A stretch of 64,000 bases of DNA from the NCBI GenBank assembly GCA_013399115.1, contig VXAA01003916.1:28430-92429 (forward strand), written 5' to 3'. Below are positions 48,501-63,500 of this stretch, piece after piece. Below the pieces are notes generated by a model. It did no database searches. It worked only from the letters and a program-made list of their open reading frames with translations, and was not told the DNA's origin. The position numbers were made by a program, and so were the translations under genes. Origin of the DNA: Anseranas semipalmata. Taxonomy: Eukaryota; Chordata; Aves; Anseriformes; Anseranatidae. Position 1 is the stretch's first letter, and the number at the start of each line of letters is the position of its first letter.

Positions 48501-51500
48501 TTGCTATGATGCAAAGTGTAAAGTATATCTTCATAATCTAGTGCAGACAAAAACAATGACTACATCTGCCAGGAGAGGGCCCTAACCAGTGGCTCTGAAC
48601 TGGTTGTGAGACAAAGAATTCAAAGATTACTGAAAGAAAGAGGGGTTAAAAGAAAAAAAAAATCTTAAATGGATTAAGACAATTTACTAGGGAATGGGGG
48701 ACGTTTTCAGGGTACATACCTGCAGATTGAAACTATTTGAGCTAAGGAAGAAGTTGACCTAAATCTCTTATTTCCTGGATAAACAGTGTATCCTCTAGAT
48801 CTGATGAGTCTAATGCAAAACCTGTAATCAGTTGATAAAAATAAAAAAAAAAAAAATCCCATTTTCTTCCCAAATTCCTGGGCTGCAAGATGCAGAGAAT
48901 GTAAAGCTAGTACCACAGGTGCCCTATATAAAGTACCTCTGACTGCTCAGGAAAAGGCTAGCTACTTGTTAATGTCTGCACTCATTCAGTTATCATGCAA
49001 CTTCAAAGCTCTTAAATAGCTTATAACCTGCTGGCAAGTTGATTTTTCTGGATAAAAAAATCATCTTATGGTCACCAAAATAGCATAGACAATTGTCAAT
49101 ACTGGATGTGGCATTTGCTTGAGCCCTTAACTGAATCAAACCCTGTGTGAAATCCAGGACAGGCAGCTGGGCATACCTGTGAGAAATTAAGAGTTGATCA
49201 ATTCTATCATAATTGCATGTTTATTTCCACAGTTGCAGAAATAAATCTTGTCCTTACTCTATTTGCTGTATCTTAATCAAAGTCAGCAGTCAGCCCAATA
49301 GGATTCTTCTCTGCCCCCTCTTTCTTGTGCATTGTAGACCTCACTTACCCTCTTCCTAATGACAAAACTCCAGCGTTAGCTTGAGATACTGTCAGCCTGC
49401 AAGATAAAATCAAGGAGTATGAAAAAGGAGAGATACATGTGCACACTCAGGAATGAAAACTGGAGCATGCAGTTTGTGTATGTGGAGGAAAAAAAACTGA
49501 AACTGACATTTTCTGAATTGCTTTTAGTATGGAATTTGGACTGGGATTTCCTTTTTCAAGTAGTAATTATTTAAATGCAGGAAAGAATGTTTCTTCTTGT
49601 ACCACTAGAGTATAAAACACATTCTGTGCAACACTTACCGTGAACAAATCAAATCCAAAGAAGTAATAAGTATAAAGAATAAAGAAAGACAAATCAGGAC
49701 AGTAATCGATGGGATTATTTTATTTTAAATTGAGGTGTTTTCTCTAATAAGGCCTTCCCTAAATATTTTCTAGCAGGATTCAGACATCAAGCTTAGAACA
49801 TCCCCACTGGAAGGGCAGCCGGGTTTGTATTGCTATCAGCCTCAAGTGCAGCAGATGTACTGCCCCTCACATCCTTTCCATCAGGTCAGTACAACATGTA
49901 GAAGAAAAAATGCTGTATTTCTTCCACTTTAATGGTATAGTAGTTATGGTAATAATTCAAAAAGATAGATGAAACAATACCTACTAAATTTGTATTGGTG
50001 GGTTAGTTCGTGTTCATATACATATATTTTGTTTCTGACAATGAGATCTCAAGAGAGCCACACCTAAATGCATTTTTAAATGGTCAGTCAGAAAAAAAAT
50101 AATTTGTAAAAATGGAACTTAGTACTGCTTATTTATATTTTCACCATTATGCTCAAGAAAGTTGGCTTTGAAAATAGATAATTTATTGGCATAACCATTT
50201 AATGCCATATAACTATTGGCATTTCAGGATCCCAGGGAATTTTCTGTATTTTAACTTCAGAATAAAAAATTAAATATGTGACCGTATACATATAATTCAG
50301 ATCCACCACAGAAACACATGCTTCAAGCAAAACTTTAACAGCAAGATGATGCTCACTCTCCTTGTGCTTGATGGCACACCAATCTCTTCTGCAATCTTTC
50401 GACTGTTACATCATCCCCAGTGAAAGATTATTCAGCTGAAGCACAATTGACTATAATGCTGATGATGCATGAGAATGCACGATATGAAGGTTGTTCTTCC
50501 GTAATGTAACTATATCATTAACACTACAAATGCCCAGGAGTAACTGACACATTGTTTTTCTAAGTGTGTTTAGACATCATTTGAATATGTGTCAGTTCAT
50601 ATTTTCAAAGCAGTATACATGCAGTATCTTTGTAAAATCATACATATATCTCAACCTTAAACGTGATGCTAGTACATATTCATAGAGGTTTGTGAGTATG
50701 GTCTACTGAGCTTTAAAAATTTGACATAAAGGGAGAGTATGTATAACAAAAAGTCACTTTCACGACTCTTAAATGTCTTTAAATCTGTTTCTTTATATAT
50801 AAACATTGATGGTGTTCAATGCATTGAAATTTTCCTCTTTTGCATTTAAATATCTGTAATGTACAAATTTTTCAGTAAGAAAAATATTTGAAGAGATAAA
50901 AATATGCTTGAAACACCCTATTTAAAAAAAAAAAAGGAAAGATAAAAGAAAAAAAAAATTAGTTATGGTGAAATTAAGGCAATGACTTTTTTTCAGATAT
51001 AAAGGTGGAAATAGCACAACTACCAAAACCCCCAATCATTAGAATTGAAAGAAATTAAACTCACAGGAAACTCATATATATAAAACACTTGAATATAAAA
51101 GCTCACACTTGAGTTAGGACTCCTTAGATCCCACTGACTGATGACTGATATTGCGGAATCAACCACTCCATCTCATCCAACTTGTTCAAGAATAAAAAAC
51201 ATGACTAGTAGAGCAGTGATGTAAAACTGTAGAAAGAAAACAAAACAAAACAAAAAGATTACTGTGGGATATTTCATTGGGATTGTTAATTCATATGGTG
51301 CTACCTGTCTGAGTCATTGAAATACTCATCATACCATTCATCCCAAGGATTTAGTCCCCAGTGAAGAAATATATATGTAAGGTTATTTTTGGCATGATTT
51401 TCTTCATGAGAAAATTTAAGTAACTTCTGCATACAGATGCTGAATGAATGTAAAGAACAAGAATGGCCACGTAGAAATTTTATGACCATTAATAAAAGTA

Positions 51501-54500
51501 GATTACCCATCACAGATAACTTCTTCAAATCTGTATTTGTTAGAGTTTTGTAAAACATTGCTAAGGAAGAATGAAAGTATTCCATACCTCAGTAGCGGTA
51601 TTCCATGCGTCTTACTTACAAATCCCCTACCTGTCTACTGAAACTTAAAGGGAGGTGTGTCATTACAATATATAAGCCCTAAGATAAAAAGAGGAATAGA
51701 AGGACTGAGTAACTGTATCGATCACTTGGAGACCTTTATGGACTGAAGGCCTTTCTGAACTTCTAGTGTCAGAGAGTTACAATCATCAGCAGGAGGGGAT
51801 GGCAAGGCAGCTCAGTAAGCCCCTTCAAATACTAAAACTTTTTCTTCCTGCTCCCTCAAGCTTTGGACAGCCTCTGCCCATTAACTGGGCCTTGCATTCA
51901 AATCAGATTAAGAACTCAGGAACACAGAGGTTCTCTTCAACTGTGCGTACAACACTTCACACAAGGGCAGACCAATGTGCATAGGGCATCCAGGTACTGC
52001 TGAAGTTCCAATAGTTGCAATATAAAGGGCTTTTTGTATCCACTGTTCTCCTTGGGTAACCTTGCAAAACCTTGGAAGTGTACAGAAGCTCCAATAGATG
52101 TGGGACGGCACAGATAAGAGAAGTAAGCAGTTCTCCTCCTTGGGGTCAGGAAATAAGGCTAGAGAATAACCTCACTTCTGGCTTTTCCTTTTACCCATTA
52201 CTCTGGCTTTCCATTAGCCAGAATTTACTATTTTTTTTTCCTAACATGTGGCAAAAAAGTAACTATCTTTTAAATTCTTATCAACACCATCATAATTAAT
52301 TTACCTGTTTTTTCTTGTTAGCCTAGAATTTCATAGAAGTCATAAAAGGTAATAATAAAATCAAAATAGAATAAAAAGAAAGGTGGTATTACACTACCAT
52401 CCTAATTTACAAATGAATTGATTTGACCATTATTGTTTCATAGGAAATGGGTCCCAGATGAAGGATTAGCTTGCCACAAAAGCTCTGCTGCAATTATACA
52501 CCAGTCCCCAGTGGGACTGCAGCACAGACATTTTGAATGTGCCACAGCACCACACATCTCACACGCAGTATAAATGTCATTTTTGTGCATGTTTTCGCAG
52601 AAACTCCAGTTACCTTGTTAATTCATTTGAATATTTTTAATGCCTTTGTTCATTCTGAAGCGAGCACCCTTCCCCTGTCACTGCAGTTTTGATACCAGTA
52701 CTATTATTACCCATGAGGGTTAAGCACATTCAAAAACCCTACAACGACACAGCTGAAATATCTTCCGGGAGTTGCTAGGCAAGACACAACAAGCACTGCG
52801 CCAGAGGAAAGTCCTCCATCCACCTGCAGCTTGGCACTGTGACAGACCTCTTACAAGCAGCAGGTTTCTGTTAGACTTTTCAATATTTGTGCTTCTCTGT
52901 GTTACTACAGGAAAAGTACAGCAACAAATTCTACCGCTTAGAGAGGAAAAATGATAGGTATGGGCAGCCAAAGTCCTAACAGGCAGAATTGCCGTCCATG
53001 TGCTATAATCGGATAGTAGGAAATGAACAGTGATACACGACTGAGAAGAAATGGAATAACATCTTGTGCATGAGGCAGCTCCAGTATTAATACTTTACAT
53101 TTCAAATTTGAAGGGAACAGAGCAATTTAAATCAGTAGGGAGTTAAACTCAAGAGAACGGGCCCCCTAGCCTGGAGTGAAGGATGTTCAAACTACGCCTC
53201 ACTTTTCATTAGAGGGATGAGAGAGATCAACTCCTTCATTAATTTTGTCCAAATGATAAAATGGCCTCACCTTCCCCCTTGCTGGACACAATACAAATGG
53301 TGACTCAGATGAAAAATTACTTCTTATTGACCTGAAAGAAATAGCAGACACTTACTGAAGTCACTTACCCACCCACCATAAAACACTGACACCTTTCATG
53401 CCAGTTGTGCGACTGTAAAACCAGCTCAAGCCTGTCATACCAGACCATTCCCCAGCCTCTGTTCCCTCAAAAAGGAGTAATGAAACCAATAAAACAGAAA
53501 TAATCATTAAAACGCCCAGTTCTTGCTTTTGGTGACGACATCACAACCTGTCCCATCTTAGTATCCTTTACTTTCAAAGAGCCACTGAAACCAATAAAAT
53601 CAAAATTATTGTATGAATTGCCCGGTTTTCTACTCTGGTGAAAAATCTGCACACAATGCAGCAAAGCAGGCAGCACCGAAGTGCACACGGTAATTAGGTT
53701 AGAGCTGCTCTGGAGACTGCAGCTCTGCCCCGTATTTAGTTTAACGTGGCAGGACATGATTAATTCTGCATGTCTCATTTCTTTCACCCTGCTCACTGGA
53801 GCAAACAAATTAGTGTATTCGTTATGTTTTTCCACATTCCATTTCAGGCAGTTTAATGTGAAAAAGATAAAAGCAAGCAGGCAAAAACTCAACCAACAAC
53901 AAAATTACTGAGAAACTGAAATAAATTATTCAGAATCCAGAATAAAGAAATAAACTATGAACATTTTGCAAGCACATGACGACCTCTCACAAGCTTTTTA
54001 AGGGGACAAAGACCAAGAGCAACAGAAGCTATTGCTCTGAAAATAGGAATGGCAGTAAGTAACTAAGGATATGTGTAAACTAATTAGCCCCCAAAAAAAT
54101 TTTCTGCCAGCTCTAGAAAGCTAAACAATAGACTTTCAGAGGAACCATAAAAAACTCATGACACAGGACTTCTAGAGGCAAGCAGCAAAATACTAGAGCA
54201 TGGCTCAGCAACCTTTGAGTACTAGCGAAGGCATGCAAGCAGATTTTTAATAGCGTGTGACATGATTCCTAATTTTGGCCATGCCCTAGCCCTGGCATCT
54301 GGAAATATTCAGCTGTAAGAGGCAGAAATTCCTCTCACACCAAGCTCCAAGTTCAGTAGGAGCCTTTGCCTCACCGAGAGCCAACTGATGGTATCTCACC
54401 TTAGCGGGGCAGTGCTTCTTTGTTCTTCAGAGTTGCTTACCAGCAGGTTTAAACTGTAATTTGGAAAAGAAAAATACGTGACCAACTGCTGCGATAGAAA

Positions 54501-57500
54501 ACTAAGAGTAAACCTGCAGAAACTCTGATGCAATCAAGGCTATCTATATGTAATATCTCCCCTGTTCTACCTATTTTTTGCATTGGCATATTTCTATCAT
54601 GGTGGTTGCATGATAGGCCAGCCATTGCTTTAGTATGTCTTGAGAACTGGACGTGCTTAGAGATCTCCTGAAGAGACAGCTTAGCATTCTGCTGCTTGTC
54701 CCTAGGGGTGGGGTGAGGGTAGCATAAATGCCATCTGATTTTAGGTGTCCTGCCCATTCTTTTTAGGTTTCTGATATAGAAAGCGGAGAAAAATAGATTG
54801 CTTGAGGTGGTGGTTAACAGCACTTAAACTCCTGGCCTCTCGGAGAAGCCTGTTTGTCGCTGACTAGGAAGGGAACCTACACAGAGTAGCCTCACAGCTT
54901 CAGCACAAGTCAGGCAACATGAAAATCCACCTAGGCTGCCGGAGGCTGGGAAGGAAGAAATGTCTCATATGGCACTCTCCTGACCCACGGAATGACTAAC
55001 TTATTCCATAATACACTCATTTTAATATATATTCTGATGCCATTCAAGCACTAAAGCTTTTGTTGTTGTTTGTTTGTTTTTTACTGTCTTGCCTGATAAC
55101 AGCAAACAGAACAGATGCTTTGGGATGCTGTTCTCTTGGGAGCAGTCTTTATACACTTTGGATTTTTGCTTTGGTGTATCCTTCTCCAGCTAAAAAACCA
55201 GCACACAAACAAACAAGGCTCTGTCAAAGCTTTTCTGCTGCTTCTTAAACTTTCAGCGGCTTTACTTAATAGGTTTATTTTTCTATGATGCACATTCAAA
55301 GTAGTTTATTCTGGCCTTTTTATTTGTATAAATGAAATTACAACATTAATTTATTTGTCTGCATAGCGCAATGTTCCAGGGAGGCTGAGCAGGCTAAGAT
55401 ACTTCAGCTGGAAAAGGGATGGCTGAAGGGAGATATGCTTTAGGTCTATAAAATTATGCAGTACCTGGAGATGATAGGTAGGGTACAACAACTCCCATTT
55501 TTCACAAGAATTCAGTAGCATAACAGGCAATAATAAAAAAAAAGTTCTTGTCTACACACTTCAACACGGAACACACTGCAACAAGATCTGGTAGCGGCCA
55601 GCATCCCAGTCAGTTTCTCTTCATACATGCCCTGTTTCTTCTACTTCTTCAGCACTAAGTAGTAACATTAATGTTTTTCCATGCCATGCTAGAAAGACTT
55701 TAGGTCTGCCTTTGCATAACAGCTATTAAATGTAGGTGGAGGACAAGATCCTCAGAATTAAAGTTTAATACTGTTATTAACAAAGAAATGAGAACTTTTG
55801 AGAACTTGTTGCTAAGCCAAGTGACATCTCTTTTATTATATCATCAGTATCCCTCTGGAGGCAGCTATCCCGTGACTTACATTACTTCTTCACACTACCC
55901 ATACCAAAGAATTGCTCCTCAAAGCAGTCAAGAATCTCAGCAGCCTCTATTCCCCAAACCCATCTACTCCTACAGGTAATAAAATATTTTTTCAAGTCCT
56001 AATGTTACAGGAAATATACTGCTCACCCATGGCATATTTCCAGCATAATTTGCAATAACGTGCTTACTCTTATTTGTCTTGTTCCCAGTGTGCTCTGTCC
56101 TGTTTGTATGAATCACAAGATGTTCCAGACTCTGGGGCCAAAGCAGAGGGAAATGAAATGCTGTTCAGCATGTGAACAGTCTTGATCACCCACAGAAAAA
56201 CTAGACGTTTCTCTAATACAAAATCTTAGGGGTTGCAAATTTCATCAGCACAAGACTAATCACACTTAGCTTTAATACAGGTCCTGGAAAAGACACCTTT
56301 TTTTTTCCCCATTTACTAGGGTGAGGAAATGCCTAGAAAACATATCAGATATGCTAGTTACCACACAGGTTTAGCCCCCAAATGGTAGTCTGGTGAAGTA
56401 GCTAAGACAAATTTTAATTATACCTTTTTGTCACTGTCATTTTAATGCTCTCTCTGTGCTCTTTATCAATTTAAGCATTCAAGCACAACCTTAAAAAATA
56501 CACAGTGCCAGGACTTAAAGGCTGCGGTCTTGATTCCACATTCTATTACTTTATTTGAAACTCAGGTTGGACCTTCTACTTCGACAATTACCTCTAAGAG
56601 TTATGCAACGTAAGGAGATTGCTTACAAACAGCTGAGTGGAAACTTTAAGCATCTTCGGTATTCATGTTGTGACAGTGAAAGCTGTAGTAATTACAAGCA
56701 CTGTGAAAAACATTCTCTTTTTTTCTGCTCCTGAACAGTCAAGCAGAACAGGCTTAAATACTTTTCTTTCTCTCCCTAAAGCATCCTGATCTTCATGGCA
56801 CTCAAGAACAGCAAGACAGGGAGTTTGCCAGTCAGTGAGATTTACAATTTCATGACAGAACACTTCCCTTACTTTAAGGTGAGTTCTGTATTTACAGGGG
56901 GGGAAGAAAAATCTCACTCACTCTCACTGGCTCTAAGCTTCCCTGGTATCAGAGGGGATAACGGTGGGGATTCCCGATACGAAAAGACTTACTTTCTTAC
57001 CAGATGAACACCAAACCAATGATACACTATGCACCTCCATGATCACAAACCACCCAGCATTTCATTCTCCGTCTCGGCAGAATATATGAACATAGTATGT
57101 GGTAATATTTAACACAAAAGGGTATCGAGAACCATTCCAGCTTTGAGCTTGTGTAGATAACAAGTGGCCATTCCTCACTAACAACTCATAAAAAGGATAA
57201 ATGATTTTAAAAACAACATCCATCCCTTCCTCTCAAATACAGGCAGAACTGGTCTTGTGGCTTCCTCTGCCATGAACAGCACCTTCAGACTCATGTGGAA
57301 GCAGAGGTTCAAGGTTATCTTGCTCTGTTCTGGAACTGGGATATCCATCTTAGGCAACTTCATCACTTGTGTGCACTGTGCAAAGACAAGTATAATATGC
57401 GATAAATGGCACTAAGCTCATAATTACACTGTAATGTTGGTGAAGGTATGGGTGTATGGTTTGCACCAGATGCTATTGAAATTTAAATCCATGCTATAAG

Positions 57501-60500
57501 AGAAAATGGCCTCTTGCACATGGAATGCAAGTGGAAAGAGATTAGTCAGCACATGATCCAAGAGCAGAAGGATTACAGTTAGATTTTTAAAAGAGCTATA
57601 ATTGAATTGCCGGCTACTGCTCAACACAGAGCTTTATTCTCGCCGATTCCCCCAAAACATCTCACTAAAAGTCCAGCTCAAGTGATCTACAACTGTTGGC
57701 AAGACCCAAAAACAAAAATTAACCAACACGAGTCTGTCCTGTTTCCTATTGCAGATAAACATGCAGCAATTCAAATAGACTTAATGCAGCTAGAGAAAGG
57801 TAATTCCAGCATTTGTATTAAGAAAAGAGTACTAAGAATAATTAAGAACAAATGTTCTGATAGAATTTTGCCATGGTTTTGGATACTACTGAGGATAAAG
57901 AATGCCTGCAAAACAAATAAAATTGAACACATCAGTAATCAGAGGAGCAAGATAACACATTATCGTGAAGGAAGAACTGTTAGGATTCATTACACTTCTG
58001 TATTCCCAGAATTCCAGCTTTCCTCCCAAAGGAATCATTAGCTACTCTATTACTTGTTACAAGCAAGAAAAGGGAATAAAAATAGAGAGCCCTACCATCC
58101 TAATTCAAGAAGCATCCCATGCCAACATGACTAGTTACAAACCAAGGAACAAATCTGAAGCACTCAAATTTTTTTAAGTCACCGGAACACAAATGATTTT
58201 TAGGCTAAACACTCATGAAATTAAGTATTGATGGTAATTTAAGTGGGGAAAGGAAGATGGGAAGAATAGCACATGGCAAGAGCATAATGGCTGTAAACTT
58301 TTTTCATCTTCAAGACAAAAATAAATTTCAAGATTTTTATTTCAGCCCTAACAATATTAACTCTGCTGTCCATGCATTTACCACTAGTTGCAAGAAATAT
58401 TAATAACCCCAAGGAAAATAATTTTTTTGAGAATTGTGAAAAAGGTCCTGGGCCACCACATCTTGAAATTGATATTTTGCAGAACCACGTTTCTTAGCAT
58501 AAAGCACAAATTACACAATCTAAAGCAAAGCAATACATTCTTGTTTCTGATTACTGTTTTCTAGAAAGACAGCATAAATAAGTTTCAAGTAGAGAGGCGG
58601 TCATACTAAAAATAAGTTTTACAGGCATAACAGCATACCCACATTTATTCATCAGACCAAACTGAAATTAATTCTCCTTTGTCTTACAACACAACTGATT
58701 AATAAAATTCATCAGCAGCTTGCAAACCTAATGCTGCTACTGCCAATATGCACAGAGTACACCCGAGACTGTAACTCTGCCAGGGGTCATCTTCCTGGTC
58801 CTGAAGTTACAGGCATTCTGACACAGTAGAAACATTAGGGAGACATGAACCCTTTCCTCAACTATACTTTGTAAGTATTGTGCATTACTTATATTGTGAT
58901 ATTTCACAATATCACATATATAGGTATGTGTTCATATGTCTGTGTATATACATTTGCTCATTTGTTCAGTACGTATATTTTTCCTACAGCTTTAAATAAC
59001 TGTTTTATACCTAATCTAAACCTTGCTCTTCTTAATTATCAAAACCTGCCTGTTCCACTGGGAGGGTTTTTTTGCAGATCCTCGTGTCTTTTTCGTAAAT
59101 CGTATCAAAGTCAATGAGAATGAGGTTAGTACTTTCATATACATTGTAGGAAAAGAATGGTGCAGGGGTTACTACCAGAACATTCAGTATTTTGCAACAG
59201 TTCTATTTTTGCATTTTACTTACAAATACAGACAAATGGTTGAATAGTTTTATCCCAAACATCCTTAAAATAAGCACAGCAAATGTGCTTTTAAGGACTA
59301 AGCCCTATCTATTTCTGGTCATTACAACAACCCATAGAAGATAATTATCAATATATGGCAAAGCTAATATCTTCTATCCTCCCTTTTTTGGAGAAACTTC
59401 AGAAAGATAAAATAATATAAAAACCAGCAAAGAACATTTTGTTGTTTATACTGTAACTCACTAAATAGCAGGATTCAACAGGGGGAAGGGAAGCAATTTA
59501 AGTAGGAGAGAAACAGCACAAGTGTACATAGAATCTTGCTGGGAGACATTAGATGATACAAGCCTAGTCAAATTAACTCGTATTCGCTGCCACAGCAAAT
59601 TTAGTTTCTATGATGCAACAATCTCATTTCTAGTTGAAACAGAGCAATCCAACTCCTACGTCCAAAAAAAAAAAAAAAATCTACACAGCTGAAGTTGAAT
59701 TACTCTTTGATGTACCTCTCCCTTCTCTTGAGACCTAGATTTAAAGAGAAAGGGTTTTGCAAGATCACTGAACTCTTTAAACTTCAAGAGGCGGTCAGGA
59801 TCAATGGGTCTGTACAATAATATTTTTTTGCTTGTCATCCTTTTTTTCTTTGTAGTGATTAGTGAGTCTAACAGAAAGCTTTAATCTTGTTAATTGGAGT
59901 TATTGCCAGTGGTCCCAGAGGTTAGAAAGGTCTGTGGTCTGATGGAACCTACAGCAGCAAGTATTCTCTTGCACTGTCAAATTCCACACAGCTTCTTCCA
60001 CACTACCCTGAATGCAACAACGGCAAAAATGAGCTGTAGCAAGGAGATTCCAACTGTACGAGAGCAACTTCAGAAGCCGGAGCTCAGTTCATTAACCAAG
60101 AATCAAATGTTAACTTAAAAAACTGGTGACAGAGCAGTAACACGAACACGCGGCCGGAGTGTTCCTTCAGGGCCCAGCTAGGTAAACAACTATTTTTCGC
60201 TGCTCAGCAATACCAAGTTTAATGCAAGAACCTGTTCAACTCTTGGCACTAGCCTCCAGAATAAATCCATGTACTTTTTGCTTTTACGTTTCTAAAACTA
60301 TCTCACAGTTTACACCCCCACACATTCTGAAAACCTCTGAGAAACAAATGCCACTCCCGTCTTCTCTGGTGCTTAGCAGAAACACTAATTATCCTGTCTA
60401 GATACACACCGGGGTATACGCAGCCTCACACACACACAAGAGACATGAATATTCTCTCAGGTTAGCTCACTGGGTAGCTAAGTGCACGGCTTACCTAGGA

Positions 60501-63500
60501 GAAAGTTTTATTTACTTTTGGAATTGGCGGAGAGCAACTTGAATATGATCTGCAAGGGAGGAAAAACTGATCATCATCCTTAGTATTACCCTTTGGCACA
60601 AGTGTGGGTTTGGTTTTGATAGTTTTGTTTGTTTGTTTTTAAAAATAGAAATGCAGACTGTCTCACCTATGGGACTGGCTAACGAAGTAGTGAAATGCTG
60701 ACATCAGGTGGGCCAAAAGGGTAGAAACTCTGCTGTTCTGAAAGGAAAATACTTGGTTTTAGTAAACAACGTGTTTTTAACTTTCACAGCTGATTGATAC
60801 TTTTAATGAGGAAAGCAAGTATTATATTTGACCCTCAAATTCTTCAGTTGGGATATTAACTCCTTATCCCACAAGACAGACCTGCACAACAAGCTAGGAA
60901 AGACGACATTTTACATTCCTGATAAAGGTAGAATTTCTGTCAAAGTATGTTCAAAAATTCACGGTGTATCATGTGAAATCAAAAATGGCCACAAGTCCAT
61001 TTATAAAAGATGGTCTCAGAGGAGATCTGTTACACTAGGCAGCAAAAACTGACACAGGTAAAGCTTTTTTTAAATAAAAAACAAACAAACAAAAAAAACT
61101 GATCTAACAATGCCAGGGGAAGAAGTCGAGCTGGACTAGCAGTTGCACCTGTTACAACGGAGCTGGGCTTCTCAGGTTGATTCCTACCCTCATGTAGCAA
61201 GTCACTTTTCCTGCTCCCTTTTTCTTTAAGATTATACTGCAGAGGCAATGAGCTAAGACAGTCCTACTCCCATGTGCAACAAACAGCACTGGACAGTGCC
61301 TACTAGAAGAAAAGCAAGGAAGTGACACATCAGGAATTTGCTGTAGGAATCTTTTGATACGAATCAGCACACTAATTTACAAAGCCTTAGCATGATGGGC
61401 AGTATCTTCTGGCTGCATGACTAAGTAAGCAGAAATGAGTTAAATCAAACAAACAAAACTCCATAAAAACTTATATGCAATAAAATAATACAGTGCCATT
61501 TCTTCAAGATCAGTATTTCAGACAAACAGGTACTGCCCACCAGAATCTGAGCACAACTCTTTTTTGAGTTTCCCTCTTAGTCCCTTACAGCAATACTCAT
61601 TTTCAGTTCTTTTACAAGCAATAAGAAAAAAAATAAAAAGTAAAATTTAAAAACAAACAGGGAAAAAAAAAAAAAAAAAACTTTCTGTAAGCCAATTTAC
61701 CTAATGACCAAGAGTCTCAAACTTTAAAGTCAGATCAGGACAGACCTTTTAAAAATGTTATCTTACTGAAAATAGAGAAAACATAAGCATTTGAAAGTAT
61801 GTCAATAGGTAACGATGACACGCAAAACTACTTCCCAGTTTGCAGAAACATACTTTAAAATCTGTCATATATGTAAGTGTGTATCTATGTATAAAACTAA
61901 GAAAAAGGAGGAAGATTTTTTGGCCCTAGGTTTTCTTTTTTCCATTCTTGCAGTTGAATGCAAAACTGTCCTCAGAGTACAGAGGGAATCTTGTTTACAT
62001 CTCATCGATCAGAGAATACCTAAATAAAAATAGAGTAATCATTTTAGTGAAGTTTATATGCACTGTGCAGTTTAAAGAACCTTCCAGCTTCTACTACCAA
62101 GTTAAAAATAAATGTAAAGCAAAAAGACGCAGTGATCAGATGTAGAAACCTATATCTCATTTGTAGGGCTTGTGATTAAACCATTTGGTTATATAATTGC
62201 CTAGCATACGATGTTACACCTACAGTAGCAGGCTAAAATTCTTTTGAAGTCTGCCTGGACACTTAATTTGAGTCCAGGTAGCATGCAGTTCCTCTATTAT
62301 GTGTTTGAAATTTTTCTAGGTGTTCCAAAATAGATTTAGAAGATAGATTTCCTGTTACTTCACAGATCTAGAATATAGTTCCTTACATTCTTAATTCTTC
62401 TGATTTGCAAATTCACTCTTAAAAATCCAGCAGCCCCTCCGACAAGGCCAACCTTCTTGCTTAGATCGATTACTACGTTATCGGATTCCTCCCTTCCTGC
62501 GCAACGTGACTCTAACATTTCTTGTGGCTTCCTTCTAACAAACAAATTTCATATTGTAGAAAGTATAATCTAATCAGCGTTTCTTATAGTCTCACCAGTC
62601 AAAATGAAGAAATATATTTGGGATTTTTTTTCCTTGAAATTCCATTCTTAGACTGGATTTGTTTTTCCAGACAGCTCCAGATGGCTGGAAGAATTCTGTG
62701 CGCCACAACTTATCTTTGAACAAATGCTTTGAGAAAGTTGAAAACAAATCAGGCAATTCTTCTCGGAAAGGCTGTTTGTGGGCTCTGAATCCAGCCAAAA
62801 TTGATAAGATGCAGGAGGAGCTTCAGAAATGGAAGAGGAAAGACCCAGTTGCTGTAAGGAAGAGTATGGCAAAGCCAGGTCAGTAATACGTTAGTGTGTT
62901 AGTTCTCAAACAGCCGTCCCCAGAACTTTTCTTTGCAACCTGCACCAAGCTGTATAACAGAATTTATACATAATTTAGGAAACCATTTAAGAAATTTTCC
63001 ATAACAAAGTTAAAAAAGCAGAGTTAAAAAAGACCTGTTTTAGCAGGAGTGCTTCTAAATAGGCACAAAAAGCACAACTTTATCACTACACCAAGAAAAA
63101 ATTCTGTCTTCATCTTGAAGTTTAGTGAGATGTCAAAACAACACTGAAATAAGTACTATAGAATAAAAATTAACTGATAAATACCCAATCTTTAAACAGG
63201 AAAGTGTAATTTACCAGCTACGCACTTAGCACTGATGATTTAGAAAAATATTTCAGGCTTTTGGAGTTCTTATTATATGGGCTAGCGCTTTTATTTGCCA
63301 TTCCACTCATCCATTTCCTGCGGAACGCTAAATTCCTAGCTGCAAGCTGTGAAGATTAAGGCTCTGCCAGAAATAAGTTACGGATTATTTTTTCTTGTTT
63401 TGTAGAAGAGCTCGACACATTGATAGGTGACAAAAATGAAAAGCTGAGATCTTCTATCATGTCCTGCAGTCCAAGCGGTGTTGCAAGTGCATCCCTTTCC

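Larger units (their letters stand above)
49885..55847 (+). other. FOXN1: FOXN1 intron after coding exon 3 (6.0 kb)
   Basis: It holds a CR1 fragment (55365-55520) and an imperfect direct repeat (53481-53631). ORFs such as the 141-codon minus-strand one at 53467-53892 overlap that repeat and have no known similarity. Nothing else was recognised. Confidence 0.75.

Noticed and set aside
57607..58041. 144-codon ORF in the FOXN1 intron
   Set aside because: No recognisable motif and no splice or promoter context; an AT-rich chance ORF is the simplest reading.
58878..58925. Palindrome-like TTGTGATATTTCACAATATCAC
   Set aside because: A short AT-rich near-inverted repeat of a kind expected by chance; no hairpin RNA context.
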